A DNA stretch of 64,000 bases. Source: Chlorella sorokiniana. Its lineage: Eukaryota > Chlorophyta > Trebouxiophyceae > Chlorellales > Chlorellaceae. Below, piece by piece: positions 11,732 to 24,400 of the stretch. The stretch lies in NCBI GenBank assembly GCA_025917655.1, contig CP084617.1:1240001-1304000 (forward strand), read 5' to 3'. Within the stretch, counting starts at the first letter, position 1. Each line of letters opens with the position of its first letter. The translations under genes were made by a program, and so were the position numbers. The notes beneath the pieces were generated by a model, which was not told where the DNA came from, did no database searches, and worked only from the letters and a program-made list of their open reading frames with translations.

Positions 11732-14700
11732 TCAGTACTGCCCTCCATACTGGCCTCCGTACTGGCCGGAGCTGCCACCGTACTGCTGTTGGCCGCCATA
11801 CTGCTGCTGCCCGCCGTACTGCTGCTGCCCACTGCCGTACTGCTGCTGCCCGCCCATGAGCATGCCCTGCTGCTGAGGCTGGGCCACCATCATCTGGGGA
11901 CCGGCGCCCTGCTGCGCCAGCATGGCGCTGCCGCCCATCTGCTGCGCTTGCTGCGCCCGCTGTGCCTGCTGCATCATCAGCATCTGCTGCTGCGCCAGCA
12001 GCACGGCCTGCTGGTCAACCACCAGCCCTCCCTGCAGCATCACCACCTGCTGCGGCTGCTGCGCCACAGACATCATGGGCTGCTGGCCGCCCAGCTGCAG
12101 GGAGGCCGCAGGAACCATCATCCCCGGCTGCTGCATCGCCACCAGCTGCGCCTGGCCCCCAGGCATCCCGCCAGACACGACGAGCCCGCTGGGCTGCGCC
12201 GCCGCCAGTCCGGGCCCCATAGGCCCCCCTGCTGCGCCGGCATGCCGCCGCCGCCCATGGGCCCACCACGGGGCCGTAGTCACCGCCGCCTTGGCCGCGG
12301 TGGCTGGCAGGGAAATCTGGCTCCCGGGGCCCAACCTGCATGCCAGGGCCGCCACCCGGGTAGGGCCCGGGCCCGCCACCGCCACGGCGGTCATACCCAG
12401 GGGCCGCATCAAAGCGGCCGCCGGGAGCGGGCGGTCCCAGCCGGGCTCGCCTCGCCACGGCCCGCCCCTGGGGCCACCAGGGCCCCTCCCCTGCGGACCG
12501 CCAGGGCCACGCCCGCCGGCATGGAAGCTACGGTCGCGTGGGGGCGTGGGCCAGCCACCCGGGGAGCCAGCGGCCCGCGCTCCCGCCCAAACGGTGGCCC
12601 GCCACCGCGCCCGCCAGCGCCAGCCGGGCCGCGGCGTGGACCTTCGTCGCGGTACCGCTTCTCCGCGCTGCCGGTCTGCGCTGCGCCGGCATCGCGCTCG
12701 CGCTTGCGGCTGTCGATGCCGGCCGGGCGCCGGCCTTGGCGGCAGCCACCGCCTTCTTGCGGCGCAGGGCGGTGTTGACGTCAAACAGGAACGGCAGGAA
12801 GCCGCCCGGGGCAGCTCGCCCTGCTTCAGCAGGAGCTCCAGCTTGGATGCGGCGTCGCCAAACGCAGCCCGGACCTGCGCAGGTGAAGCAGACAAACAAA
12901 AAGAATGAATCGTTGTGCAGGGTTGATGAGGGCCATTTGCTGCGCCTTCGAGCAGCACAGAGCCGACAGCACTGGCGCTGGCCTGCAGCGAGGCATTTTC
13001 GCCGGCTTGCCTGGTTGATGCGGTGGCTGCCAGACGCCACATCGCGCCCAGTCAAGGGATCCTCCACGCACAGCCGCACCGGCGCGCGCGTCAGCGGCGC
13101 TACACCCTCCGCGCCGCGGCGGCCTTGGCACGCGCCGCCTCGGCTGCCCGCGCCGCCAGCGCCCGCACCCGAGACCTCCTTCTTTGGCACCACGCCGCCC
13201 TGGTTCACAGACACTGCCTGGTTCTGCGGTTGATGGGCAGGCACAAGGGTTGGCAGAGTTCAGCAGGCAAACCATGAAGCAGGCAGAGGCAGTAGCGTGT
13301 GCATCAGCAGGGCAGGCAACAAGTGCCAGGGATGGCCATGGACAGGTGCTGCCCAGCATCGCACTGGAGGACGTCATGCAGGGCCATCACCCACCTCCAG
13401 GTCAAACACGCGGCCGTAGTACTTGAGAAAGCCGAGAAGAAGGTGGCCGGCGTTGGCCACCGGCAGCGACGCCTTGCGCTGCTCCTGCAGCAGGGCCACC
13501 GCCATGGAGCACAGGGCCCACGTGCTGCGAGGATGGGGGCAAGGGGTGGGGAAGGGGTGGGGAGGGGCGGGAGTTGAAAAGTTAATGACTTTGCACAGGC
13601 ATTAAGCAGCGCAAGGTCACGGGTGGCATGCGCCCATGCACGCATACAAACAAGCCCGGGGCCCTCCAACAATTGCGATGCTGTGGCGGAGGCTCGAAGA
13701 GTGGCAACCGCACGCCCGGCGCACCTCAGCCCGCCCATGGCCGCGTCGCCCAGCCGCAGCTCCTGCAGCAGCGCCCTGAGGGCGCAGCACAGCGGGCGCA
13801 GCACGGGAAACTCCTCGCAGCGCGCCTTGAGCCAGGCGGCGGCGCGGGGCCCCACGTCGCTGTTGATGCAGATGTCGAGGCGCACGCCCAGCGCGCTCTC
13901 GGCCTGCGCGTGTGGGCGGGGGGGGCGTGCTGGTTGAGCGGCGTTGCGAAGGTGTGAGACGAGCTGAACAACTATCCCAGGCCAAGGATAATTAACAGCG
14001 CCGACTCATGAAGCCCGTGGCACGTGGCTTGTGCAGGCCCGGCAGCGCAAACAGCTGTGCGGCAGAATGGACGCCCAACGCAGCAGGGCGGCAAGCAAGC
14101 GCTCACTTTGATGATGGGCACGCGGGCGTTGAAGATGATGAGGGGGCGCTTGCGCACCGCACCCTGCTCCTGCGCTCAGCGGGCGGGAGCACAGCGGGCA
14201 GCTCGTGAGCGCAGGATGAGCAGGGTGGCCGCGCACGCAGCGGGAGGACGCAGGCGCAGCCAAGGGGCCCGAAGACCATCACCATCGCAAGCCAACAGGA
14301 TCCAGCGCCCCCACCCTCCAACCCACACATACACACACACACACACACGCGGTGCCCTGACCCACCAACCTGCAGCTTGGTGCTCAGCGACTTCAGCATC
14401 GGCCCCAGCAGCTCCTTCTGCTCACTGGTGAAGCCTGCAGGAAGGGGAGGGCAGGTTGGGATGCCGCCCTTCAGCACAGCTGGCAGCGTGCACTCTTGAA
14501 GCCTGCCACGCAGCCTGACGCACAAAGACCATGCTGCCTCCTTCCCCCCTCAGGCAGCGAAGGCGTCTGACAGCTTGCGCCGCCGAGCAGAGAGCACGTG
14601 CGACTGCTGCAGAAGAGTTGCAGGAAGCTCTGTCGGGTCACCTCCGCCGCGGGCGATTGGCGTCATCAGGCCTGTGCACACGACGTCCAGGTCGGCCCCA

Positions 14701-15523
14701 GGCAGCGACACGCCGTGCACGTAAGAGCCAAAGGGCTGAACCTTGCGCCGGACGGCAGTGGGGAAGGCTGCAAAGCGGTGGACAGAGGGAGAGGCTCGGT
14801 CAGAAGGCATCTAGCATCCCCTGCCTGTTGCTGAAAGTACCATGTGCATGCACCTCGCAGCTGAAGGCATTCATGCTGCGTGCGCAATAAGGTAGTGTGA
14901 GCAGCTGCCTGAGGGTCTGGCGGCTCACCCGCGTCGCATGCCTTGGCTACGGCCTCCAGGGCCGCCTCTCGCCGCTCCCGCTCAGCGGCGGTGAGCGCAG
15001 CCTGCAGCAGGCAAGGAGGGACAGGCCAGGAACATGGAAGGGGGAAGCGGGGACGGAGGCAAAGGCTCCGCAGGGAGCAGCAGCGCTGTGGCCGCGGAGT
15101 AGCCAGGCACGGCACCCAACCTCAGCTCAACCGCTGGCCCACCTCTTCCGCAAACTGCATCAGCTCGTCGTGCAGCGCCTGCAGGTTGCGGTGCGCCGTG
15201 CTCGCAGGAGGCCGGGCGCCCTCAGGCTCTGTTGCAGCCTGCTCCCCACCATCCACCGCCCCGTCGGCTGAAGCAGGTGCACCCCCTGCATGGAGCTCAT
15301 CTCCTGGAGCATGCTGCTCCACAGCTTGCGCTGCAGCCTCATCGGCTGCTCCACTCCCAGCGATGTCAGGCTGCTCGTCAGCTGGCGCATCCGCTGCCAC
15401 AAACGCCTGCTCAACGGCGTCGCCAGCCGCTGGTGCAGGCTGGGCAACGGCGGGCGCAACCGGCCCTGCTGCCGGCTCCGGTGTTACGATGTCGATGTCA
15501 ATGTGCTCCTCAGCCTCTGCCAT
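11732..15523 (-). CDS. Non-canonical poly(A) RNA polymerase, Trf4/5 (PAPD5/7) type
   Basis: Adds short oligo(A) tails to nuclear RNAs to mark them for the exosome (TRAMP-type activity, known for the family). Exons (minus): 15143-15523, 14929-15001, 14642-14767, 14370-14434, 14107-14169, 13725-13903, 13395-13524, 13011-13223, 11732-12874; the first eight are in phase. The acidic N terminus leads to LHDELMQFAEEV. The nucleotidyltransferase core shows PFGSYVHGVSLPGADLDVV (Gly-Ser and Asp-x-Asp) and the third carboxylate in GVRLDICINSD. IIFNARVPIIK and AGHLLLGFLKYYGRVFDLE (PAP-associated domain) follow, then LCVEDPL and FLPFLFDVNTALRRKKA. The C-terminal third is disordered: RG/G-rich, then Gln/Met-rich, ending in repeated YGGQQQ and GQYGG units. 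The intron before 12874 has a GC donor (13010). Frame slips at 12805-12811 (missing G) and again in the disordered tail. Start 15523 gives MAEAEEHIDIDIV. Confidence 0.9.
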
Positions 15524-15655
15524 GCTGCAAGACTCTGCAAAGCGTCCCTTTTCCTTCAACGGATGTGGTTGGCCCAAGTTGTGACAGCTGGCCAAGCAAC
15601 CAGGCTGACAGGCTGACCAATGAGCCCCGTTTGCTTATGCGCAGGAGTCACTCTA

Positions 15656-16690
15656 TCACAGGTCGCTGGTCAGCTCCAGCCGCATCTTGTGCGCGTGGCG
15701 GCCCGGGCTGTAGTAGTCCTGCCACGCGGCGGGGGCACGGCACAGCTTGGCGGCCTCACGAAACAAACACACTTCTGCAGCCGCCACGCTGTGCATGTGG
15801 CTGAGCGGTCACAGGTGCACTGAGCCGGCGAGACGGGTGCTCAGCGGGGAGCCCAGAGCAGCGCCGCCTTGCTCCCTGCGTTGGCGCCAGCCCCGCCACC
15901 CACCTCCAAGAAACCGTCTTCACGGAAGCCCTCCCGCGGTACAGGCTCAGCGCTGGGGAGTTGTCTGCGTCCACGTGCAGGCTCACGCTGGCCACGCGGC
16001 GCTCGGTGCGAGCGGCGTGCACGGCAGAGCGCACGAGCGAGCGGGCGACGCCGCGGCGGCGCCACTCGGGCGCTACAGCGAGCTTGGAGATGTGGGCGTT
16101 GAGGCCCGCGGTGGTGAAGATGATGTAACCCACCACAGAGACCGCAGGCTGCTGCAAGCGCAACTGCTGCTGCTGCTGCCGCTGCTGGCTACAGCGCGGT
16201 AACGGCGGGGCTGATTTCTTGCCCCGAGGCGGCTCTGCGGGGACGGCCTGTGCAGACGCGTCAGCTGCCGCCGTGGCTGCAGGAGTTTCAGCGTATAGCA
16301 GGAAGGTGTTGCGCCGCTGGATTTCCTTCACCAGGAGGTCTGCGGGGCAGCCAAAACAATAGAGGAGGCAAGTGGGTGCGGCAGCGCTCTGCGTCGCTGA
16401 GGTCTGACCGCAGTCCCTGCCGTGGCGCCTAGGTTCGCCAGGCTCTCAAATCTCACCGCCCCAGTTGTCTTGCTTGCGAAAGAGCTTCTTCTCGAGCGCA
16501 AGGAGCTTCTCTAGCACGGCGTGATCACCCTTGGGCGAAAGCCGACGGATGGCGCAGGGATTGCCGACCTACAACAGTAAAATGGAAGATGATCGAGATG
16601 CGCCAGCGTTGGAAGGCGCGACGCATGCAGGCCTCGCTCTAAGCATCGCACCTCGTCAGCAGTTGCAGCGCCTGAAGCTTTCTTCACCAT
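15656..16690 (-). CDS. GNAT-family N-acetyltransferase
   Basis: Transfers an acetyl group from acetyl-CoA; the substrate cannot be told from sequence. Exons (minus): 16652-16690, 16457-16568, 15904-16339, 15656-15718, about 216 residues once one base is added. The GNAT fold is clear: strand SVVGYIIFTT, then ISKLAVAPEWRRRGVARSL, which holds the acetyl-CoA motif A (R/Q-x-x-G-x-G/A), then SLHVDADNSPALSLY and the typical ending GFREDGFLE / DYYSPGRHAHKM. A low-complexity Gln-rich insert sits between the first helices and motif A. The frame breaks at 15933-15935 (CGCGGGAGG); one extra G restores GFREDGF and makes the total length a multiple of three. It resembles plant/algal single-domain GNATs acting on protein N termini or small amines. 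The short gap to the Trf4-like start (132 bases) leaves little room for separate UTRs. Confidence 0.85.
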
Positions 16691-17379
16691 GCGCGTGATC
16701 AGCAAACGGTGCCGATCAGGGCGGCAGAGAACCTCGCGAGTGCGTACCGCAAGTGCGTACAGCGGCGGCGGCCTCCTGTGTTCCTCCATTTGCTCAGCAG
16801 AGCTGTGAATGTCTGCCAATTTCCCAGAAGTTTGGGTATTTGGCATCAGACTCATCTTCGAAATTAAAAATATGAAACCTTCCAAACCAGAACTGCTGGA
16901 ATGTCGGCCACCGTCTTGAGTGCACCATCGACGGTCCGCCCGGTCATGGACTCTTCCTGCCTCAGCTATCGCCAGCATGGGGCTTTCTGCAGTGCTTCCA
17001 GGGCGTGAGGGCGTGAAAAGGTTGGTTCCAAGCAACTCACGAACGCTGCAACTCAATGCCAGCGGCTTAGCCTCGGCGGTGCCGCCACCAGTGATGCGTT
17101 TCCCGATGCTCCTTTTGCTTTCGACAAGCCAGGCAGCAATGAGAATCTTTACACTGAAAGGCAGTGCAGTGAGCTGTGCTGGATAAACAATGGACAGAGA
17201 GCATCAGATGGGATGGACAGAAGGTTGGTAAAGAGGTTGAGGGGCTGCGGGCGCGCTGGCGGCAAAGCGGCCAGAGCAGGACATGTACACAGGGGCTACA
17301 GAGCAGGGCGTTGACAGGAGTGAGCCGCAAGTGGCGGTAAATCTACACTGCTGTTGTGTTTTCTCAGCGCAAAGCGCCG
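16691..17379. other. Intergenic region, GNAT start to MscS stop
   Basis: Upstream of the GNAT gene and downstream of the MscS-like gene, both minus strand. An open minus frame to 17056 could extend the GNAT N terminus (ATG at 16792) but has no family support. TTACA at 17149-17153 is a candidate TGTAA signal for the MscS-like gene, about 230 bases after its stop. Confidence 0.4.
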
Positions 17380-20300
17380 TCAGACGATCAGCCCCGAGCT
17401 CAGCTCTGTGTGCACCCCGCCGCCGTCGCGGTTTGCCTTCTCGGCGTAGCCAGCCGCCGTGGTCACCGCCTCCAGGCTGCGCCCCTGCGTCATGTTCTGC
17501 AGGGGGGCAGAGGATAGGGAGGTGAAGGCTTCAAATGGGGAGCGCCTTGCGGCATAGGCTGTTCCGAGCCATGTCCTGACGCAGGCAGCAGAGCGGTGCC
17601 GCCACACAATGTTCAGCTGTCACTAGAACAAATCATGGACCCCCTCCACCCCCATCTCATGACACACCCACACACCCTCTCCCTCTCTTGTCGCCCAGCA
17701 AACTCAAAACACACACACCTTGATCACGTAGTTTGTGACCTCCGCGTTGTTCACGTACACGATGCCGCCGTCCCGCGCCCGGATGATGGTGCGCATCGGC
17801 TCAATCTGAGCCACGCTGCCCTGCGGCAGCAGGTGGGGGCGCACACCAAGGGGCAGGGGTGGGGGCGGCAGGAAGGGACAGGAGATGAAGGGGCAGGGGC
17901 AGGCGCAGCCGGGCGGTTGGTGAGAGGCTGCCTGGATGATGGGCGGCGGCAGCAGCAGCGCAAAAGCGGGTGCAGGAGCAGCACTGTGCAGTACGCTGCT
18001 TTCCACCACCCCACACCTCCAATGCTGCCTTGCTCTGCCCCAGGTGCACGCACACACGCGCCACCCCGACGCACCTCCACAACCGTCATGGGGCCCGCCA
18101 GCAGCACGATGTCGTCCCCCACCTCAAACGGCCGCCCCGTGAACTGCGGCACGGACGAGCAGCGGGGGAGGTGGGTGTGGAGGGGGCCATCGAGGCGCGG
18201 TCGCAGCGCTTGCCAGGCAGCGCGCCGCCGCTGGGCCTGCGTTTGTTGCTTCGCAGACCTTCCAGCGGTCGTCTGCCGTGCGCAGCGACCGGACAGGGGG
18301 CCGGCACGGGCCAGTGGGCCACAGAAGGCAGCCACCCTTCGCCTTGGCCCGCCAGCCGTGGGCGCCAAGTGGCGGGTACTGGCAAACCCCACACGTGCCC
18401 CCTCCCCCTCCCGTCCCCCTTAGCCCCGACAGCCGGGCCAGCAGGTCTCACCAGCGCGATGGCGGAGACCACGTTGCTGAGCAGCTGCTGCGTGGCGAGG
18501 CCCACCACCACGCCGATCCCCCACCGACGCCAGCAGGGGACCAAGGTTGAGGCCTGGGTGTTGTGGGAGTGGGGTGGGGGGAGTAATGTCAAGGTGTGTG
18601 TGTGTGTGTGTGGGGGGGCTGATGCAACGAAGAGAGAGCAAGGGCACAGGGCGACGCTCGGGAGGGGACATGGGCACAACAGCTACATGCAGCCGCAGCG
18701 TGGGCGGTGGCTGGAGCGAGCCTGATCGCAAAGGGCGCTGTCTGCAGCAGGGCTGCGCAGGCGGCCGCCGCAGGGCCAGCCGGCGGCCCGGCCAGCGGGT
18801 TGGCAAGCACGCACCAAAGGCGCCCAGTGTGAAGGCCGTGGCCACCAGCAGGATGAGGAAGGTGAGCACGCCGCTGAGCGGGCGCAGCAGGGTGACCATC
18901 GTGTCGTTGCTGGCCGACCTGCGCGCACAAGCAGGGGGCGAGGAACAACGGAGGCGGTGGGAGGGCTGCGCTTCTTGCAGGTGATCGGACGGCAGGCGGG
19001 CCTGGCGGCAGCTGGCCCGGGCAGCAGCAGCGCACGCATGGCAGCAAAGATTCTGCGGCCTGGGCCTAGCAGAGCCGCGGCGCAGCGGAAGGTTGGGAGA
19101 GACAGCTGGGACGGGTGCTAAAACAAGGCACAGAGAGAGGGAGGGCGGGCGGGGCGGCGGGATGCTGGGGAAGCAGGTGCAGGGGCGCGGCAGGAAGGGA
19201 TGGGGGCGGCAGGGGCGGCAAGGGCGCAGCGGGCAGGGACAGAGGGCGGCTGGGGCGGCGCACGTGTCGCTGAGGATGGCGGTGGCCAGCCAGCCCAGGC
19301 AGCGGTTCTTAAAGTCAATCAGGGCCCAGGCCACAAACACGATGATGAGCAGCTCGGAAATGTCCTGCGAGGCGGGCGCCAGCGCGCCAGAGTTCCTGGT
19401 TACTGCATGCGTGGCATAAATACTTAATCTGGCTCCAGAACAAGCACAAGCTGAGCTCGGCGGGCGTTGAGCGCTGTTGATGCAATCCGCCGCCAGAGGG
19501 GCCCCCACCCCAGCGCCCGCCCAGCCGCCCATCCCAGCCCGCACGCAGTCACCTGCGTCAGCTGCGTGAAGTGGCGCAGCCAGCCCAGGATCTGCTCCTG
19601 GCGGCTACCGCACAGCGCCGCAAAGTCCTTCTTGAGGCGCGTGGCCGCCACCTGGGCCAGCGCCGCGCCGACGGTGGTCACGTAGGTGGCGGCGTACCAG
19701 GGGAGCAGTACCTGCGGTGCGATTTGCCAGGGGGAACGGAACGCAGTGGAAGCGGAGGCAGGAACGGGATGCGCGGCACATGCTGGCATGCGGGCGGTGC
19801 GGAGGGGCACGGAAGGGACGGCTGGAGTGGTTGGGCAAGCCGGCGCTGGAGGGTGCTGCGCAGAGCAGGCGCCAGCCTGCCTGTCCGCCGCCGCCCGGCA
19901 ACATCCGGGCCGGGCCCCAGCCCGCCGCCTTGCCTTGGCGGGCTTGAAGGCGGAGCAGAGCGCGGCGAGCGGCGCGTTGAAGCCGCTGCCGCCGGCCGAG
20001 ATGCGCTTGCCGGCCATGCGGTCGACGACGTAGAGCAGCAGGGAGCCCAGCACGGCGATGGCCACCGCGGTGCCCGCCAGCTGCGTGCAGTGTGCTATGG
20101 CGGCGTCCATCGTCTTCAGCCGCATCAGCACGTCCAGCAGCGGCACGCCCGTCGCCTGCAAGGAGGGGGCGGCCAGGCGCCGCAGCACAGGCGGTGAGAA
20201 GGCGACCAGCGGGCTGGCTACAGCCCACCAGCCGCCAGCCCAAGGATCCAGCGCAAGAGCACATCCTTTGCATTGCCTCGACAGGCTGTCGCAGCATCAA

Positions 20301-20531
20301 CCCACCTCAAACAGCCCCTCCGCCACCAGGGGCTCCACCCTGCGCGAGGCGCGCTTCGCAGCGGCGGCGGCGGCGGCGGCGGCAGGGCGAGGCACCCAGC
20401 GAGCGACCGCCTGGTCTGAGCCGATCACTACATAGGACCGAATTCTGTTGCAAGCGTGCTGCAGCGTGTGCGGTGGCGCGTCGGCTCGGCCAGGGCGTGG
20501 TGTTCCTCGCCAGTGTTCCTAGAGCGACCAT
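17380..20531 (-). CDS. MscS-like mechanosensitive channel (organellar type)
   Basis: Opens under membrane tension to release ions and protect against osmotic swelling. Exons (minus): 20306-20531, 19934-20155, 19553-19711, 19264-19364, 18815-18918, 18452-18553, 18075-18143, 17719-17820, 17380-17496. The N terminus from ATG 20531 is Arg/Ala-rich without acidic residues (MVALGTLARNTTPWPSRR), like a plastid or mitochondrial transit peptide, and includes a poly-Ala run coded by GCC repeats. Membrane helices: TAVAIAVLGSLLLYVVD, LPWYAATYVTTVGAALA, LLIIVFVAWALIDF and LTFLILLVATAFTLGAF. The pore and beta domain follow: VVVGLATQQLLSNVVSAIAL, RPFEVGDDIVLLAG, and VYVNNAEVTNYVIK. The last exon is short and lacks a long cytosolic tail. 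The intron after 19934 has a GC donor. Frame slips occur in exon 1 near the GCC run and near 18530 (G run). Divergent from RMD5. Confidence 0.88.
20360..20384 (-). repeat. GCC trinucleotide run coding poly-Ala
   Basis: About eight GCC/GGC units in the first exon of the MscS-like gene, giving a poly-Ala (or, in the shifted frame, poly-Arg) stretch in the presumed transit peptide. The reading frame changes across it, so the repeat number may be miscalled. Confidence 0.6.
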
Positions 20532-21480
20532 GTCGCTTATATCAGGCCCCTCGAATGTGCAAAAGTATGCTAAGCGATGTCGATAGGCGAAACGCAAAGA
20601 TGCGATGGGTGCAGTACCTATCAATGTATTGCTGCCGCCTGCTTTTTCCAGGACAGTGTGGCGAACACACAGAAGTGGTTGTACTGTCATTGAAGTACTT
20701 CTCTGCTTCTGTCTCCACGAATTGCCGACAGCCCATGCATTGGGAGGACAACAGGACAAGCTTGCTTCTCAACAAAGCGGAAGCGCCGTTCTATTGGTGT
20801 ACGCAGGAGACTGCCACCCATTACTCAACAGAGGGGGCCGGCCAAAGGTACCTGATAGCCGGAACACTTTGGATAATGCTGTCATCAAGTCCTGATTGAC
20901 TGTCGGTGTGCTGTCACTCCCCGTGGCGTGCGACAGGAGGGCAGCAGGTCGCGGCTCCGCCCTTTGCAGGGCATCCTCAACAAGGCGCTCGGCGACTCCG
21001 AAAGGTCCGAGATGTATGGTCGTACGATGGGTATCGTGCCGCCGACCTATTCTGCTACATCAGCGGGGAACAGGCGTGAGAAAACCGGGCCTTTCTAGCC
21101 TGGTTTACGCGCAAGTGAGCGCCGCAAAGGGCCACTGTAGCGTTTCATCAGTGTCGCTTGAAGCTCTTCTTTCATTTACGGACCCACACCAGCTCTCCCG
21201 AAGCCCCAGCCAACATACGATCGGCTGCTGCAGCCCGCGCAGCAAAGTGGGCTGCCGTCTCTAGTTTAAGCTCGGGAATTATCGTTTGAGGAGCGAGCAG
21301 TCGACACTGTGACCTCTGACGGCAGGGTCTCAAACAGGGCACTGCCGGCAGCGGCAGCGGGCTACGAGCGTCCAACGCTTGCCGGTGCCGCCGAGCCCCA
21401 CAGCTGCCAGCGGCCGCGGCAACAGCGGCATACTGTTGGCGCTGTGAGGAGGTCGGTGGGGCGGGCTGGCAGCAGCGACA
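20532..21480. other. Divergent promoter region, MscS-like / RMD5
   Basis: About 950 bases between two genes transcribed away from each other. It is less GC-rich than the surrounding exons. I see no exon, repeat or RNA gene in it; it should carry both promoters and 5' UTRs. Confidence 0.45.
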
Positions 21481-24400
21481 ATGGCTGCGGAGCAGGCGGC
21501 GGCCGCCACGGCCTTGGCCGACGTCGAGGCTGCGCTGCAAGAGGTGGACAAGGCGGCGAAGAAGCAGAGAGTGTGTGCGGCCTCCAGCGCCGATGCCGTC
21601 AGCAAGATGCTGCAGGTGAGGGCTGCTCGCACTCTTTGCACACCAATGCCCCTTCCCTCCACCGCGGCTGCTGTGCCCTGCGCGGCCCCTGCCTTGCCTT
21701 GCCGCCCTCGCTCGCTTGCGGGTGGAGGCACTCCCGGCCGGCTGCCCCTTCTGCAGGCCATCTCCGCGGCGAGGCAGCGGCTGGAGTCGGACGCCGGCGC
21801 GCAGCCAGCGGCGGTGCTGGCTGAGCTGGCAGCTGAGCTGGCGGGCGGGGAGCTGCTGCGGGCGTGACGGCAGACACCAAGGAGCTCCACGGCGCGGTCG
21901 GCAGGCTGGGCAAGGCGCGTTTGGCGCTCTGGGCGTGCTGTGCTCGCGCTGCGCTTGCCGCTGCCAGCTGGCGTCCCCCTGCCGCGGGCCTGCATGAAGC
22001 GTCGGCTCGGCCGCGCTGGGTGCCACCCGGGGGCGGTGGGCACGCTACCCTGGTAGTGGCTCCAGTTCCACCCTCGCACCACACCTCATACCCCTGCCAC
22101 CTTGTCCTGCTTCGGCCGATCTGTACCGCCTGTGTACCGCAGATAGTGGACCGCGCCTTCAGCCAGGACATAGCCAAGGCGTACCGCCCGGACCGCCCGC
22201 TGGACCCGCAGGCGCTCAACCAGGTAAGAGCGGGGGATCAGTGCGTGTGCTTGTGCGACGGTAGTGGCGGCGCGGCTGCAGGGATGCAGTGGAGGGTGTT
22301 GGGAGCTTGCTGTGCCACCTGGCGGGCCGTTTGCTCCTCGTCCGGCCTGTTGCTGGAAGGGGTCGGTGCATTTGGCGAGGCAAAACAGAGCCCACCGCGC
22401 TGCTGAGCTTCCTGCCCGCTCTCATTACATGCCGCAACCCCCCCACACACACACACACACACACACACACTCCCCCGTCCCCCTGACGCCGCCCGCCAGG
22501 TCATCGCGGCGCACCTGTTCCACGAGGGACTGTTCGAGGTGGGCCAGGCGTTTGTGGAGGAGGCGGGCGTGGCGGAGGGGGAGGCGCTGCGCCGCCCTAC
22601 GCCTCCATGCACGCGGTGCTGCGCGAGGTGAGGCCGTGGGTTGTTTGCGGTGACCTATGGGTGGGTGGGTGGGTGGGTAGATTTTGAAGGGGGATAGATG
22701 TGTGTAGGAAGGGGAGGGGCTGGGGGCCCCTCAAGGGGTGGTGCAACGGGTGGTGCAAAGATTGAGCTTGCTGCAAAGTGGATCGTGCTAGGTTGACGTC
22801 GCTAGTTGCTGATGGCCGCGTGCGCTCATACCCCTGCGGCGGTGGTGGCGGCTGCCCAAAGTCCCTGCCTCCTGACATCTCCCCCTCATCACACTCCGAC
22901 AGATACAGCGGCACAACCTGGGCCCCGCCCTGGAATGGGTGCGAGAGCACGATGCTGCGCTGCGCGGTCCCGCCGGCGAGCCGGGGCCCTTTGAGTTCTC
23001 GCTGCACCGCCTCGCCTTCCTGACCGCGCTGAAGGAGCAGGGCCAGGCTGCCGCGCTGCAGTACGCACGCCAGCACTTTGGGCGCTTTCAGAACACGCAG
23101 GTGCGGCCGAGGCTGCCCTCCGCGCTCCGTCCACGGCTCTTGTTCCTTTTCTCCTGGAGGGGCGGGTGAAAGGCTGAATGCTCAGGCTTGGTCATCAAGG
23201 CTGGCGCCCCCTCTCTGCGCCCTCACCACCTCCCCTTTTCATCGCAGATGGGGGCAATACAGCAGCTGATGGGGGCGCTGTGCTTCTCGCGGCGTGCGGC
23301 GGCGGGCCGCCCCAACCCTTACGCCTCGCTGCTGGCGGAAGACTTGTGGGGAAACCTGGGTGGGTGCTGAGGAACGCGTCGGCCTTTGTCTGTCTAGAAA
23401 GTTAGTCATTAGCCGCCTTCGTTGCTTTTTAAAGGACAGACCCGCAAGGCGGGGCACTGGCAGTGCCTGGCGTCGTTAGACGGGTGACCGGCAAGCGCAC
23501 TGCGAGCCACATCCCATTGATCAGTTGTGTTCAGCCTGTTTGACCAGTCTCCAACAGCCTGCCTCCACGCACCTCCCCCCGTGCAGCTCGCGACTTTGTG
23601 CGGCAGTGCTGCGTGCTGCTGGGCCAGGCCCAAGACTCGCCGCTGCTGGTGACGGTGGCTGCGGGCGGCGCCGCGCTGCCCACGCTGCTCAAGCTGGCCG
23701 CCGTCATCAACAACCAGGTGTGGATGCGCTTCGGTCGCTGGGGCTCGGAAGGTAGCAATCAGCTTGCTTGGGGTGTGTGGGAATGTGAGTGGGGTGTGGG
23801 GTGGGGTTGGGGGGGGGTGCGCGGCGGCGGGCATGCTTGGAGACCGCCAGCGACTGCAGTGGTGCGCTTGTATTGCGCGAGGGCCGGCTGCTCGTCCCGC
23901 GGCTCGTGTCCTGTTGGCCCGCCCTCCCTGCCTTGACCCCTGCTTGCGTGCGCGTGCCCGCCCTTCTCCCCCTGGAGCAGCTGCCGCCGGGGCGCCCTCA
24001 CGCGGGGCCGCCGCGCCTGGGCTGGCGGAGGCGGCTGCCGAGCAGCTGCCGGTGGAGATCCCGCTGGGCCGCGAGTTCGTCTTCCACTCCGTCTTCGCCT
24101 GCCCCGTGTCGCGAGACCAGGTGGGTGCTGCCGCGGCTGCTGCCGCCACAAAGGCGCACAGCAACCGGGCTGCCCGAGGCTGCCGGCCGCCGCTGCTGCT
24201 GTCGCCACAAAGGGGCACAGCAAACCGGGCTGCCCGAGGCTGCCGGGCTGCCGCCCCGGCGATGCGCAAACGCCTCTCCCTCTCAGTAACCAGGGGCTGC
24301 CTGTCTTGCGCTGTGCCACCTCTCAGTCTTGGGTGGCCAGCCAGCCCGCCGCCGTGTGCCCGCCTCCCTGTCTATGAAGTTCATTCAGCTCGCACCCCCC

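Noticed and set aside
11732-12874. Long plus-strand ORFs (up to 359 codons) opposite the Gln-rich tail of the Trf4-like gene
   Set aside because: They are antisense shadows of CAG/CTG-type codons; no splice signals or motifs support a plus-strand gene.
18594-18620. GT-rich tract as a regulatory element
   Set aside because: It is one of many simple CA/GT repeats found inside introns of this window (also near 14330, 31840, 54590 and 63540) and has no distinguishing context.
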